This document shows, piece by piece, positions 23,901 through 27,920 of a DNA stretch of 64,000 nucleotides (position 1 is its first letter; each line of letters opens with the position of its first letter). The translations under genes and the position numbers were made by a program. Source of the stretch: Actomonas aquatica. Its GTDB lineage: Bacteria > Verrucomicrobiota > Verrucomicrobiia > Opitutales > Opitutaceae. The notes under the pieces are model-generated. The model had not been told where the DNA came from and ran no database searches. It saw nothing but the letters and a program-made list of their open reading frames with translations. The DNA lies in NCBI RefSeq assembly GCF_019679435.2, contig NZ_CP139781.1, positions 2,852,001-2,916,000 on the forward strand. Reading direction: 5' to 3'.

Positions 23901-26184
23901 ACGCCGCCTCGACGCTGAATTCGGCACCTACGATCACCTGAATATCTGCCGGATCGCCGATGAGGGATCCATTGATGACCACCATGCCGACAATCGCAGT
24001 GCCTTCGCTCGTGTCGCTGAAGTCGGCATCATTGGCGTTCAGCGTGATGCCGCCGGAACTACCGAACGTGACTGCCCCGGTGAGCGACAGGGCGTCAAAG
24101 GTGTCGACCGCCAGCACGTCGAGCTCGATGCCCCATGTGCCGGTGAAGGTGATCGCCTGACCGCCATCGATGGTCAGGGCCCCGGTCGGCGCGATGAGGC
24201 CGCCGATCCCAATGCCGCCGTTGGCCGTGAGTCGGCCTTGGCCCGTGAGCGTGCCGGCACTAAAGTCGATCGCCGCGGCCGCACGCAGGTGTGAGGCCGT
24301 ATCGCGCAGATTCAAGACGCCACCGCTGATCATCAGGGCCGCCGTGCCAAAGAGCTCGGCACTGGCAGTGCCCGCCAAACGGAATTCACCGCCGCTCAGC
24401 GTCCAAATCGCCGCATCCTCGATCCGCAGCACCGAGGCGTCGTTGGCCGCGAAGAGCCCGTCAATTTGCTCGAAGCTGGCATCGTTGGTGAGCTGCATGA
24501 ACGCCTCGTCGTTGAAACGCCACGTCCCCTCCGTCTGATACAACCGGGCCGAATCCCGCACCAAAATCTGCGAGTGCGTCGCGGCGGTGAAATCACCCGC
24601 GATGGCAGCCACGGCATTCTCACTCAGGTTAAGGAAAGACCCAGTGAGGCTCAGCCCCTGAAGCGAGAGCATGCCACCGGCGCCCATATTCAAGGTCGCA
24701 CCGTTGACCAAGGCCAGGGTGCCCGCATCAAGCGCCAGCGCGGTCAAATCCAAGGTAAGGTTATCGACCGTGATGACCGCATCGGCGGCGAGACCGGTGA
24801 TTATGACCTCATCACCCGCCGTCGGCAGATGACCATTGGCCCAGTTGGCCAGGTCACTCCAATCGCCGCCGGCAGGACTGATCCACGTCGCGGTGAGCGG
24901 CAGGTAAGTCAGCACGGTCAGCGCACCGGACTCCCAGGTCGCCGTCACCGTTTGGTTGGTCCCAGGCAGGATAGCGAACGACGGTGCGCCGACGGGGAGC
25001 TCTCCGGTGATGGTGAGCAGATTGCCCAAGAACGTCTCGTGCAGCGTGTCCCCAAAGTCGGCCGCGGACGCGTCGAGCGTAACCACACCACCGGCGTCGG
25101 TCTCAACATTCACCGTGCCCGCGATGGAGACCTGGTCAAAATCACCGGTGCCAAACACCTCGAGTTCGATGCTCCAGGCACCGATGAGATCCAGCACTCC
25201 GGGCACTTCGTCTTCACCGTAAACGATGTCGATTGTGCCCGCCGTATCCACTCCACCGGGACGCAGGATGGAGTCGGCGAACTCGAGCCGTTGGTTGAGT
25301 CGGTAGGTGCCCTCGCCCCGCAGAACACTGTTGTTGAAGGTGACGACGGACTCGTTGAACGCCGCCAGAGTAGCGTTGCTCAAAGTCACCACCGCATCGG
25401 TCACATCGAGCGTGGAATCGTGGTAGAGATTCACCTCGCCGGTCTGCACCACCAACTCTCCGCCGCTCATGACATAGGCACCGCTGATCGCAAACTGCTC
25501 GACCAAACTCGTCGTGAGCACGCCGGTCGTCTGGGTGAAGGTCGTGCCAGTATTCACGTGGGCAAATCCGCCTTGGCTCCAGGTAGCTCCGGACCACGTC
25601 AGACTCGCGCCCTCTTCCAGCAGCTCAAACCGCGTGTCGCTGTCAAAATGCACATCACCGGTGATCGTGCTGTCCCCGGAGGTCAGCACGAGCTGGCTAC
25701 CGGTATTGACGGTAAGCTCCACCGTATTGAGCGCGCCGTTTATCACCAGAATCGTGCCGTTTTCTAGCGTGAGACTCGCGAGGGCGGCCGTGTTGCCGTT
25801 GAGCGTGACACTCGCCTCCGGTCCCACACCGGTGATGACCACATCGTCACCTGCCACCGGCACGAGGCCGTTCTCCCAATTTGACGGATCGTTCCAATCA
25901 CCGCCCGCCGGGTTGACCCAGACGCCCCCCGCCGGCGCGACCACCAACGGGATCGCCTCAGCGGTATCCCCAAAATCATCGCCATGCTCACCTGTCAGGG
26001 CGGCCATGAGATCGCCGGAAAAATCATCCGGCTGCGCCAGCACCTCCACCCGCGCACCGGCATCGGCGCCATCGAGCAGCGCCGCCGCAGCGCCGCCGCC
26101 GAAGCCATCGGCGGAGAGCATGATCCGCGGCTCCAAAGCCTGGACCTCAAACGCTTGCTCAAACTCCGCGCGACGGATCGACAT
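2932..26184 (-). CDS. Giant repetitive surface/secreted protein with LEPR-XLL N-terminus (7750 aa)
   Basis: The start chosen is the ATG at 26184; a TTG two codons earlier (26190) is also in frame. Residues 17-27 read ALEPRIMLSAD, the LEPR-XLL signature of giant proteins in Planctomycetota and Verrucomicrobiota. Layout: (1) about 80-700, Gly/Asn-rich modules with WxxPAGGDW, resembling autotransporter-type beta repeats; (2) about 1000-2900, LGGYxxGVW modules, including near-identical 347-residue units; (3) about 3500-5650, many modules each containing INTTG; (4) about 5900-6750, seven 120-residue VPGDY modules; (5) about 6880-7140, calcium-type loops (DVNRNGVLDEGE, DTNGDGVLSADE, DANGNGVYDAGE); (6) two Ig/cadherin-like domains and a Calx-beta-like tail to the C-terminus. 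RTX nonapeptides are not evident. Probable role: adhesin, surface filament or sheath exported by the adjacent TolC/HlyD system. Function is inferred only from architecture and neighbours. Confidence 0.9.
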   Translation of the reverse strand: MSIRRAEFEQAFEVQALEPRIMLSADGFGGGAAAALLDGADAGARVEVLAQPDDFSGDLMAALTGEHGDDFGDTAEAIPLVVAPAGGVWVNPAGGDWNDPSNWENGLVPVAGDDVVITGVGPEASVTLNGNTAALASLTLENGTILVINGALNTVELTVNTGSQLVLTSGDSTITGDVHFDSDTRFELLEEGASLTWSGATWSQGGFAHVNTGTTFTQTTGVLTTSLVEQFAISGAYVMSGGELVVQTGEVNLYHDSTLDVTDAVVTLSNATLAAFNESVVTFNNSVLRGEGTYRLNQRLEFADSILRPGGVDTAGTIDIVYGEDEVPGVLDLIGAWSIELEVFGTGDFDQVSIAGTVNVETDAGGVVTLDASAADFGDTLHETFLGNLLTITGELPVGAPSFAILPGTNQTVTATWESGALTVLTYLPLTATWISPAGGDWSDLANWANGHLPTAGDEVIITGLAADAVITVDNLTLDLTALALDAGTLALVNGATLNMGAGGMLSLQGLSLTGSFLNLSENAVAAIAGDFTAATHSQILVRDSARLYQTEGTWRFNDEAFMQLTNDASFEQIDGLFAANDASVLRIEDAAIWTLSGGEFRLAGTASAELFGTAALMISGGVLNLRDTASHLRAAAAIDFSAGTLTGQGRLTANGGIGIGGLIAPTGALTIDGGQAITFTGTWGIELDVLAVDTFDALSLTGAVTFGSSGGITLNANDADFSDTSEGTAIVGMVVINGSLIGDPADIQVIVGAEFSVEAAWQGTTFNVVTVGGQPADTTATVVGDGLGAASTTLQTMLNDFDLTGATFTVPTLPAELDDLFDLSALAGSLALPTISGATDLASTITALENAGYSVDTSAPGVDFVATLDRTVATDRSLAAGFANAWVEPSDLFAGFADEASLTAVLDLVATLVQHVVFELRDGAFNLLSDTYLALALAGGATLSGSLRQGGRTVNVTGTTTVGTEVRLHYDSGGTTATAAGTVDTQFAVTSGPLQLAYTNAYALSRDSGTLVTIVGGTPGLSAQLSLPEVAGGDLNLTGTRAGDGLSWTLAGSGSATSWLGFDVASWSFAVDLSSATFNGSGSFDTALDVLSHVGIAPTVSLGATFDQDQLAFTGTYSNDLVAITNPAGGTYLSIADFSASISAISDLNAGTWSGALTFSGGDSTFGPDGAPFTASITDGDDADSIAVAGSFNFATQEFSTTADQFEVVAENIVRVAAAGVVLRHERNVTDEQELVSIENVTVELLFLTSAPSTGPPSLTAANLSLRTNGLTIGSGSLNLDSVSIGSTLSLSGVSLSFNSFSFLDGAVSADSVTLAADAAVLFPDGEIFTASATNLSGTYDFSVANDRLALTADTFAFAIDGLVDFQASGISIRPEGDTVFAAANLTANLPAFGITGEITGLEIASDGTPSAVGFTLDTVGLTERLELGGLLPLGITGIAVDFLGDTNGNGVRDVGETFRLDSFDLTVTGTFDFSVLSALPFTPIVEVGAETFDDGTDAFAVTLRVVEGSFQIWQTESITLGVGDLQIGDLVSIDGQITLGGYTDGVWVGDFGGTLTVASLNETVTGSASATVTGSLDAETGTLTVNTGATLDLGIGSTIAFTDTALTANFTIAPTESDGIALSFSTTTASIGTLTVGSLFTASNVTAGLTGLTVSGSGVGLGSISLSAGAATLLPGNSLGITATTTGFSGSYDFSTDPDTFELTAATVDFALAGKVTFSATGVSLTPNDAVIMAVASVDASLPGLGVSGSITGFELAADGTPTATSITLDTSGLADSLGLGGVLPFNIATIALTPPAEGERVGFDNFDLTVTGTIDFSGLSGLPFTPSITIDGQTSRSDDETAAEFSFTVRLDSGDIQIWDTPTISLGIEGLQIGSLLEIDGSVTLGGYTDGVWGGTFAGALTVTSLNGTVTGSASAAVTGSVEVSTGTITVNTAATLDLGIGTTITLGGAVATTNFTIRDDETDGVVFSIVEANLAIGTLTVGSLFSASNVSAGLTGLTVSGSGVGLGSISLSAGAATLLPGNSLGITATTTGFSGSYDFSTEPDTFELTAATVDFALAGKVTFSATGVSLTPNDAVIMAVASVEASLPGLGVSGSITGFELAADGTPTATSITLNTSGLADNLGLGGVLPFNIATIALTPPAEGERVGFDNFDLTVTGTIDFSGLGGLPFTPSITIDGQTSRSDDETAAEFSFTVRLDSGDIQIWDTPTISLGIEGLQIGSLLEIDGSVTLGGYTDGVWGGTFAGALTVTSLNGTVTGSASAAVTGSVDVSTGTITVNTAATLDLGIGTTITLGGAVATTNFTIRDDETDGVVFRIAEANLAIGTLTVGSLFSASNVTAGLTGLTVSGSRVGLGSISLSAGSATLLPGNSLGITATTTGFSGSYDFSTDPDTFELTAATVDFALAGKVTFSATGVSLTPNDAVIMSLASVEANLPSLGVNGSVTGFELAANGTPSATSITLDTSGFAEDLQLAGLLPLNITRVALAGLGEGERITFEDFNLSVAGTLNFGLFSALPFTPYIVIGDQTSRSDDATPVEFAFTVQVEEGVLHIIESPTITLGIEELRIGSLLQIDGSVTLGGYSAGVWSGTLGGALTLTSLRPPANNAASAPTSTTVDVSGAHDVAAGTLQLSLSTAITFGLGNSIDFVDAGIAVDFTVRTWESGALELLDLSVQATAGEMTVGSILSASEVAVGFSGFSITGAGISLDSVNLSAGAAALFPDSTGFTASVTGFNGSYDFTAESDPFILEAASVAFVVPGLVSFNATAVSIRPASDVVLSLGEIAVELPGLGVGGTVTGFELTSGGAPSAVAMSLDTSGLADSLALAGVLPFNLNGVGARFLGDTNGNGQRDEGEVFRLDAFDLSVDGVFDFSKLSALPFTPILRIGDTTADDGTDTVSFTVRVVDGVITPWDLGPIEIGVSDLNVGESFSFSGSIMLGGYAEGAWVPDFGGSLSLAAGSSTGNVSGAVSATIAGSLDVTTGVLAVDADFAVSFTLGNYVQVTNAAVGLSLTITTVDQDTGGITFADPVLDLRSASVDSLSVTLGSLLELEATAATFDFDATGDEVLLSVGSLTASIPGVGLSGSARNFAVAANGALIPAEDFAVSFEFGASASGLIKWPEWMPIEVSVFELAWPDLAADPLDFTLRLSASVGIDNLAGSQLTLYGSIEGLVIDVGALKSGAFPIIGLGEVALSVGGKIASAEVSAGLVLGMVRLDAAGNQIADDDTTTTVADGVLWGAVRGSINVAGYGGLEVYLGLSQFGPLQGYIKATVPLTIPYVGIAFTDFRGGITFNSELPSVDDPLALRDHPEFTPSGDLGFNEWREILEGSLATQIAAHAESGNFGLLLSPFTIEGGVTIFSIYASTATFNIQADFKMDSRGRFLARGAFQLGGSFSFTANLYIDMSAFITEGDGTVIFLAELPSEVPVATIYGLLSFDFGETVDPDNPPAAPFEQFIIRLEGGAQLEIAGIPGFVLGGGVSFEVALNAPSLHITVDGRAAVPYLGDVVGMAGDFSVFFGEDETIELAGMLALAPADFTQLESIGLDIEAFALLRFNTTSEAIDYSLTLAGQEEPRTFTVGPGEASILVEGLLSFAPGGTELFRLQGLASMTWSANGFDVLTSGTLLAGPVSTPLLRFNSQGYLHLELNGIAPGMAAQFTLDLDPDDDVLAAIGVELDGHYEFIMNTTGEDVDFSLPSQLAASSTVTRIHLPRGPPSADGESIGAAGPYLIVRAEGTLKLLDLVDLEGVFDFQVADGQVQLDYEAKVRLAVADITFYQYDAQGIFRIDASGLYGWADLVIDTSVGLPSLGLGFSFDATNQLQVNTTNADQTLGDVTLDAGRYAHVRAAGALIVGAWRFVGTYDLSAAVDGVSAVATGSVSLGIGDIEFASFDFAGTLLIRDDGIFAQLALAQSRSAPTVYGFGFSAATSYELSLNTTQEEINGVAAGLGARIIATGALVIGNWEIDGVYTLNASTTGIGFAASAALIFRAGGDELFRVPLEFEIELDIPGIIEQIDLELSLADLGINVPGLELSGAAQIMINTTAEQQGEIPPGPILRFNIEGQAVIGGLALDGTFGFESTLGSVTMISDFAVNLGPANEPVLSFTGTGEIELTLLGAAGYLNLALTGGVPVFQDYFSADFYFFVEVNTRPVPYTLGDRELPAGPTVGIGAIGTFHAAGLSLVGTFTLVASGEGVALTMDASAEIAVGELTLMNLTAVGGMHLGLDGLVAALDVVPNDINFESVGLNLDTETNFALRINTTGAAQTIEGIDLEAGHYARVLFSSSLTYGVTRFEGDFSLSVENETAELLLATDMIAEFPAVIGGDPVELFRVGATGGMRIGPDGVVAAIDVDMGAQESLSLFEIELPMGAEQAATILFNTTGAEQTINGVTLDAGRYLRIATEGAIYLGPGWFEGYYVLEVGETGIELVTSADFVLGLPGTDISLLRYQTQGGLSIKANGIAGAVILNAPVGLSGLDTLGLQVDTIGLDQVRMLRINTTGEEVVLGEVVLEAGHYLEVYSEDSLSIGVASVTGAMIFRVDEHGLLLGGDLDIFFGLPAIAGVSDEIALYNGEASIELNLTPGGVYGLGTLADVVNPITVAGVDLTPDYENRWTLTINTTSDDQMVGEETLRAGSFSMGALLSFGVLGQTIESNVLFTIDSTNRVIGGLVRGTYDMTLGDWTPFSYEATGFVFIADAGVGFDLDLELVGGAGIPGLTLNGDYHLRVSTFTEATTIASYTVGGIEVPGLTLDEGGSFRVAMNGQIEVGGLEFDGSYFLEVSDGAGLFDTSLTIAFDASLHLAVGDLNLLTFDVVGGLSASVNGIWGGFAINLPTAGLDTGALGFSLEASYRLEINTTGAAQTVGELDLPAGPYARVEASGDMVIGALRLSGTYGFSVGVGSILIDSTGSVSLGVAGITFYSFDYDGSFALDGSGLYASLSLTEGSNNRDQYGFGFSADATYTLGINTTHTERDGVPPGLGARVRVEGNLEIGDVSMSGVYDLTASTTGIGFAASAALVLRAEDTVLLEVPIDFSINLDIPGIVEDIALDVAAEDLGLDIPGLDFAGSASIVINTTGVEQGDIPAGPILQLAVEGTATVGAIDLSGRFAIEGSLNRTRMLTSFTYDLGPEGDPLLSFSATGAFNLGLDGVAGIFDLELAAGDAAIREYLGTDLTYQLVINTTGSEYQLFDLTLPAGPLYQVEAHGDIDLGGFTSSGDYIFRVDGTGLLLEMESEVDISIPGFAGGDDLQLFNFAVDGGLVINRDGIATALEVVPTFAQLDAFGMEVGPDASYRLAVNTTGNSYTFGDVELEAGVYARFEVSGSMSYGIATMTGLFRFEADTAGVFEMQSVAELELTIPGLGELARFAQSGGFRFDSTGAIAAIDLEQSLASDRIELGGVTLPFKAEQSFLLRLNTTGEAREIAGVALEAGNYFAIDTVGEIDFGIARSGGPMSLIVEDQNLDITFDQEVWVGIPGTELALYNATMVGALHVGGDGVWAAIDMDRQVGTDAAAALGIDFGTIGAEESIQLLLNTTGAAQQAGDVALAAGSYIEILRSGAIGVGVASLTGNQRFYAGDGGVAFENSGTVSVGLPASGDFDGLTLFEANVVADMIITGDGVWGAYSLTRSTDSLSVAGMKLTPDYDAGVTMTLNTTDTEQEAGGLTIAANSLRIAGVMSFDVLGAQLSGQSILTVDWEQGYGAIAFDGSASIGIGDWRPFAYDASGFILIGEDGVVTNLDLSLTGGDGVPGIDFDGTWTLRASTMSDAVTVAAFSASGIDVPEITIEAGNMLRTHMSGAINVSGGLSVQGEFDLSANSVEFAMSAQGTVDFFGATASLDGRMFIHPDRGFVANLALEWGGIDNAFMTLEGSAYLRINTWDGVWEEVAPSTYEVGLVDATLRLGFTELTGEAAFQWTDGEAQLWADMDATLLPGMDGHFDGFISSTGDFDLNGSFTLAMGDRDLAGAFGTLQANLNNETGLTGTVSGDLYVPGGDYGHLSGTFAMTADEARLTVDETAFVLLGGIVRIDGGFEATLSEGIFSLALDEVQLTLRVPGIEQTATVSGHINSIGVFDLQGSMTLDVGDTTLGADGTVELRVNNDGIAGAVSGSLYVPGDYGSYSGTFAADATGYQISASTRFVLLGGIVLLDGSFTLVQTTERSRFTIAEMTAQSRVPGLDGSFTVSGYIDGSGDFEILGTTSFDVGTNTVGAEVDIDVSLTPDGFAGDFSGSVYVPGDYGSFTGSLSADTSGFDLEGNARFVLLGGLVLLDGGINVRQHNGVLEIAINRMSAESRIPGWDSSFTLDGYVNSDGTFDLSGSADVGVGNSTLGVSGTVDLRVRDSGISGAIDGTLYVPGDYNDFSGSFSANSAGFDLDIQARFGLLGGAFILDGGFAMTLRNSELSVALDNIHVTSRIPGWDTTFRIDGYIHADGDFYLTGQSSLAVGNDTLGATATLDLVIRDEGVSADVSGRLTVPGDYASFSGTFAADCDGFDLAVSSRFALLGALVVLDGDLGISYRNNTLSFTFDDIDLESRVPGLGSHIAVSGYIRSNGQFSLTGTTSLTVGNRTVGAEIDITVHITQDGFAGSFSGQLYVPGDYASFTGSLTADSSGFDLEGSSRFVLLGGLMLLDGDLNVRQRNGVLEIAINRMSAESRIPGLNSNFTLDGYIHSDGTFSLTGTARMDVGNRTIGAVGNISITVDHEGIRGSLRGTVYVPGDYAGISGHFSANADGWSLSIDRVRFVVLGGTLLIDGALNIRSIDGGIYISVPQSKVSMWGLNGSVSGYFNSSNGHWRVDGHIGFYFGGDIGARGDIYFDVGHDRARATASGSAWARKTFKVLWWKKTYSASTSYRASIDLNSGRMDVSIRIWKFNFTVHVRLKGGFRVWLSDVGGSTVFLDVNRNGVLDEGEPFTLADEEGNFDFATAFDPDAEGNEVLEGEVTVAYRPLGQLTPFDTNGDGVLSADEISLYAVNGMVVDQTADDRLLYRDANGNGVFDDGELNVVASFDEVTSFDTDNPLVEGTAFAVFDDDGDGLLDGVEALGLELALYGARAPLTRIDTAVEGSLPVVDAEFVFADANGNGVYDAGEVRVTPDDMGIFTFADPLDIDAAARLGRLAPFDTNGNGRIDPSEGVFVITGGTDNDNGLTNPVAAAGLATNYGSGIEGNINPLTSLQVSLVDQGLSEDDASGLIADAFNLPDDVDVDSFNPLADTGAGAATESATLGAGAMLSSLVTGGAGLLGNNGDAGLQDAVIDHLASVLIADANDGDGIVDLDLTDAQTVATVLVGASNRTGRDLDETVATAAATVLSNVAQDISETVAAGGDVDRALAANKAVFLDAVNTSLESLGNGSSTADDVTDQFSDDALDDLRSQVQLTPSVGPELAAIADQITLGAHEAHIALTLTDEDSRASDLSFTVTSSDESIVAADAVSFEHNNGEWTLVVPTGLADNGETTLTVTVSDGEASTTQAFVLSLDGINPVVQVAQPVPNQVLTAGQSVSFDLAEIFDDPNGDAAYAITALGANPTVDAVIRDGQLVLTARTDLSGLAVFDLVGSDAHGSATTRFSVVSYPTITVADEVRYTTDGRIEIDVTLSNPATQSLALNYRLTANESSAANPLGGRLTFAAGETSKTLSFDLATSGLGDVRVSELNFGLTGAWASGSFAIDLNNRNPVELLDLQRRMSLTFDFAAAYDFVIAAEAGEAEDGAWWSALIDATAGSEPILLTTGHGAATGVVHAAAATDLAAATGLKALEQPRALRGL
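5900..8400 (-). repeat. Seven tandem 360-bp coding repeats (VPGDY modules)
   Basis: The codons for VPGDY recur near 6060, 6420, 6780, 7140, 7500, 7860 and 8224. The spacing is 360 bp six times, apart from one 363-bp step at the last. Each 120-residue unit carries the pattern VPGDYxSFxG, then SRFVLLGGLVLLDG, then SRIPG and a TLGA-type strand. Units have diverged at the nucleotide level but keep their length almost exactly, which points to a regular stacked structure. Confidence 0.85.
9200..15530 (-). repeat. Array of INTTG modules, about 105-120 residues each
   Basis: On the plus strand the complement of the INTT/NTTG codons (GTGGTGTTGAT and variants) recurs about every 315-360 bp, for example near 9595, 9950, 10295, 10650, 10965, 11290, 11625, 12330, 12690, 13045, 13400, 14055, 14375, 14710 and 15510. 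Each module carries INTTG, a short loop, LxAGxYxRVxASG and a strand pair of the type IGxxRLSGTYxFSV. Copies are diverged, so the array is old compared with the 1041-bp units. Confidence 0.8.
18760..21300 (-). repeat. Near-identical 1041-bp tandem coding repeats
   Basis: The same sequence landmark (complement of SLGITATTTGFSGSYDF) occurs at about 19040, 20081 and 21122, exactly 1041 bp apart (347 codons). Two full units and flanking partial ones differ at only scattered positions, so they are recent duplications or kept alike by gene conversion. Each unit contains LPGNSLGITATTTGFSG, TLGGYTDGVW-type strands (GSVTLGGYTDGVWGG) and GIGTTITLGG. 347 is close to three times the 116-120-residue module seen elsewhere in the protein. 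Confidence 0.88.
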
Positions 26185-26307
26185 GATCAAAAAGCGACAC
26201 GTCCGCGCCGAACACAGCGTTCGGCCGGAGCAAGCGAGGATAGAAGTGGAGAGAAGCGGGGCAGCACTTGGCAGAGCCTATACTACAAACTGAGGGCAAA
26301 GAGACCA

Positions 26308-26322
26308 CCCCTCCTTGGGGGG
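26308..26322 (-). promoter_or_regulatory. C-rich/G-rich dyad upstream of the giant gene
   Basis: Plus strand CCCCTCCTTGGGGGG; on the coding strand the core is CCCCAAGGAGGGG, one base different from the element before the TolC operon. It is centred about 130 bp upstream of the giant gene's ATG, in the 180-bp gap after the LuxR-type gene. Twenty-two bases after the element, on the coding strand, is TAGTAT (26285-26280), a plausible -10 box. The layout would suit an activator site for co-expression of cargo and exporter. A leader hairpin or LuxR-gene terminator are alternatives. Confidence 0.45.
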
Positions 26323-26364
26323 ATCACTCCCGCCCCTCCCCGGAACTCCGCGTCAACCGCGCCC

Positions 26365-27195
26365 TCAGGACGCCGATTGCGTGATCACCGGCACCGTCAC
26401 AAACGGCGATGTCGAGCCCATACCACGCGTCTCATCCTGGCGACAGATCCGCAACGCCCACAGCGCCGCCGCCAGCCGGTTGGGCGCGCCGATCTTCTGG
26501 AAGATCGTCTTCACGTAACCCTTCACGGTGTAGAGCTGCAGGCGGAGCAGGATGGCGATCTCTTCGTTGGTTTTCCCTTCCGCCAACCATGCCAGCACCT
26601 CGGCCTCGCGAACCGTCAAGCCGGCTCGGTGCAGCGGCTCTGGCGACGCGCCGCGTTGCAGCACGGCGTCGCGCGACTTGGCCAGTTCCCGGGCATTGCC
26701 CAGGTGATCCTGCGCCAAAGCCAACAGGTCCCGATCCTCGCTGGAAAAGTCCGCGCCTTTGTGCCGCTCGATGCCGAAAAAACACACCTCACCGGACGTG
26801 CCCGGCACAAACACCGCGCAGTGATCATCGATCCCAAGCATGCGGTAAACCTCCGCAAAAATATCGAGCTGCTTAAACTCCCGCCGGGAGAAAAAGTCGC
26901 TGCGCGTGAAAGGCTTTCCGTCGTTGATCGAAAAGTCCCAGCAGTAGAGCGGATATTTTTTCATCAACGCCCCAAAGGCCTCCATCGCCCGATCGAGCTG
27001 CGGCACCGTGTGGTTAAAGCCGATATCGAGTTTCGCCGCCGCCGTATTGAGCGAACCAAACGCGATCAAATCGGAGGCCACCAGTTTCTCCAAAAAGGCA
27101 AAGGACCTTTCGGCATAGTTACCTTTGCCCAAGCCAGGTCGGTAGAGTTCCACGCACGCAGTGCTGAAACGCTTGATGTCGGAGTCGGAAAGCAA
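26365..27195 (-). CDS. LuxR-family transcriptional regulator
   Basis: The C-terminal 65 residues form a LuxR-type helix-turn-helix: LTVREAEVLAWLAEGKTNEE followed by IAILLRLQLYTVKGYVKTIF and QKIGAPNRLAAALWAL, with the conserved Glu, Gly-Lys-Thr-Asn/Ser-xx-I and V-K-x-h pattern. The first 190 residues are a GAF- or autoinducer-like sensor region (GIDDHCAVFVPGTSGEVCFFG) without a receiver Asp motif. The start is a TTG at 27195; no nearby ATG fits. It is on the same strand as the giant gene and ends 180 bp before it. It may therefore regulate the giant protein and its export genes, possibly through the CCCC-N5-GGGG elements. The ligand is unknown. Confidence 0.85.
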   Translation of the reverse strand: MLSDSDIKRFSTACVELYRPGLGKGNYAERSFAFLEKLVASDLIAFGSLNTAAAKLDIGFNHTVPQLDRAMEAFGALMKKYPLYCWDFSINDGKPFTRSDFFSRREFKQLDIFAEVYRMLGIDDHCAVFVPGTSGEVCFFGIERHKGADFSSEDRDLLALAQDHLGNARELAKSRDAVLQRGASPEPLHRAGLTVREAEVLAWLAEGKTNEEIAILLRLQLYTVKGYVKTIFQKIGAPNRLAAALWALRICRQDETRGMGSTSPFVTVPVITQSAS

Positions 27196-27323
27196 GACTC
27201 GCCTAGGGAAATACCTCTATTGCAAACCTTGCACGCCAAAAGTCCCCGCTTCGTCCCCCGGTTGACCCCATCGGCGCACTTGCAATCGAACGCGGGGGCC
27301 GCACAGTGATCGATCCGTTCTTT

Positions 27324-27343
27324 GATTGAGCGAGCTCTCAATC
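27324..27343. other. Perfect inverted repeat in the ssrA/luxR intergenic region
   Basis: GATTGAG at 27324-27330 and CTCAATC at 27337-27343 flank a 6-bp spacer that itself contains part of GAGCTC. The site is 58 bp upstream of the tmRNA 5' end and 128 bp upstream of the luxR-type start. No T run follows. It may be a regulator site; nothing else clear is seen in the roughly 200-bp gap (27196-27400). Confidence 0.35.
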
Positions 27344-27400
27344 GAACACGTGGTTCCGCGAAACCTCTCCAGGTGATGCGCGAATCACACCCAGATTTCT

Positions 27401-27758
27401 GGGGGTGTTCTGGATTCGACCTTTGGTTGGATTGTCTCGCTGCCGGCCGAGCATGAAGGTCTCTCGTTAAACCTCCTTCGAACCATAATAAATGGCACCT
27501 ACGAAGAAATGCCCCTCGCTGCTTAATTAACGTAGCGACGATCGCCCAGTGACGCCTGATAGCTGACGTGATCGCCGACATCAGGTATAGCGCATTCTGC
27601 GGCCCGCGGAGTTTGCGTCGTATCTTCGACCCGGGGGTTGGCTGACGTTTTGGCTGGGTTCACTGCCTGACGTCAGCGAGATCAAACTGAACCTATGCCG
27701 GTAGATGCGGGCCGAGAAGGCCAGAGGGACGCGGGTTCAATTCCCGCCACCTCCACCA
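27401..27758 (+). ncRNA. ssrA: tmRNA (transfer-messenger RNA), 358 nt
   Basis: tmRNA rescues ribosomes stalled on broken mRNAs and tags the nascent chain for proteolysis. The 5' end GGGGGTG (27401-27407) pairs over 7 bp with CACCTCC (27748-27754), followed by an encoded ACCA tail. The T arm GCGGG-TTCAATT-CCCGC precedes the acceptor stem. The 5' motif TTCTGGATTCGAC matches the conserved tRNA-like start. An internal frame ends in PLAA and stop. It is a one-piece, not permuted, tmRNA. A double hairpin terminator follows directly. Confidence 0.95.
27491..27526 (+). other. tmRNA tag-peptide reading frame (NGTYEEMPLAA)
   Basis: The frame AAT GGC ACC TAC GAA GAA ATG CCC CTC GCT GCT TAA encodes NGTYEEMPLAA, ending in the LAA degron read by ClpXP-type proteases. 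The preceding codons in frame are ATA ATA (27485-27490), not the usual GCN resume codon, so the exact first residue is unresolved. Confidence 0.85.
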
Positions 27759-27815
27759 ATTTTTGGCCCAGCCAAAAATTGCCCGCCATAGCCTCGTGCG
27801 AAGGCGGGCTTTTTA
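27758..27815 (+). terminator. Double hairpin terminator of ssrA
   Basis: AATTTTTGG (27758-27766) pairs perfectly with CCAAAAATT (27772-27780). It is followed by GCCCGCC (27781-27787) pairing with GGCGGGC (27803-27809) and a T run. This is a canonical rho-independent terminator. Confidence 0.85.
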
Positions 27816-27920
27816 TTTAACGCCCCTCGTGCCCCTCGCGACGGCGAGAATCGAGCCGCGTCCCGGGCGCTCCGCGCCCACGCGGGTGTCAAGCTTAGCC
27901 CGGCTGCCGCCGGGCTGGAC

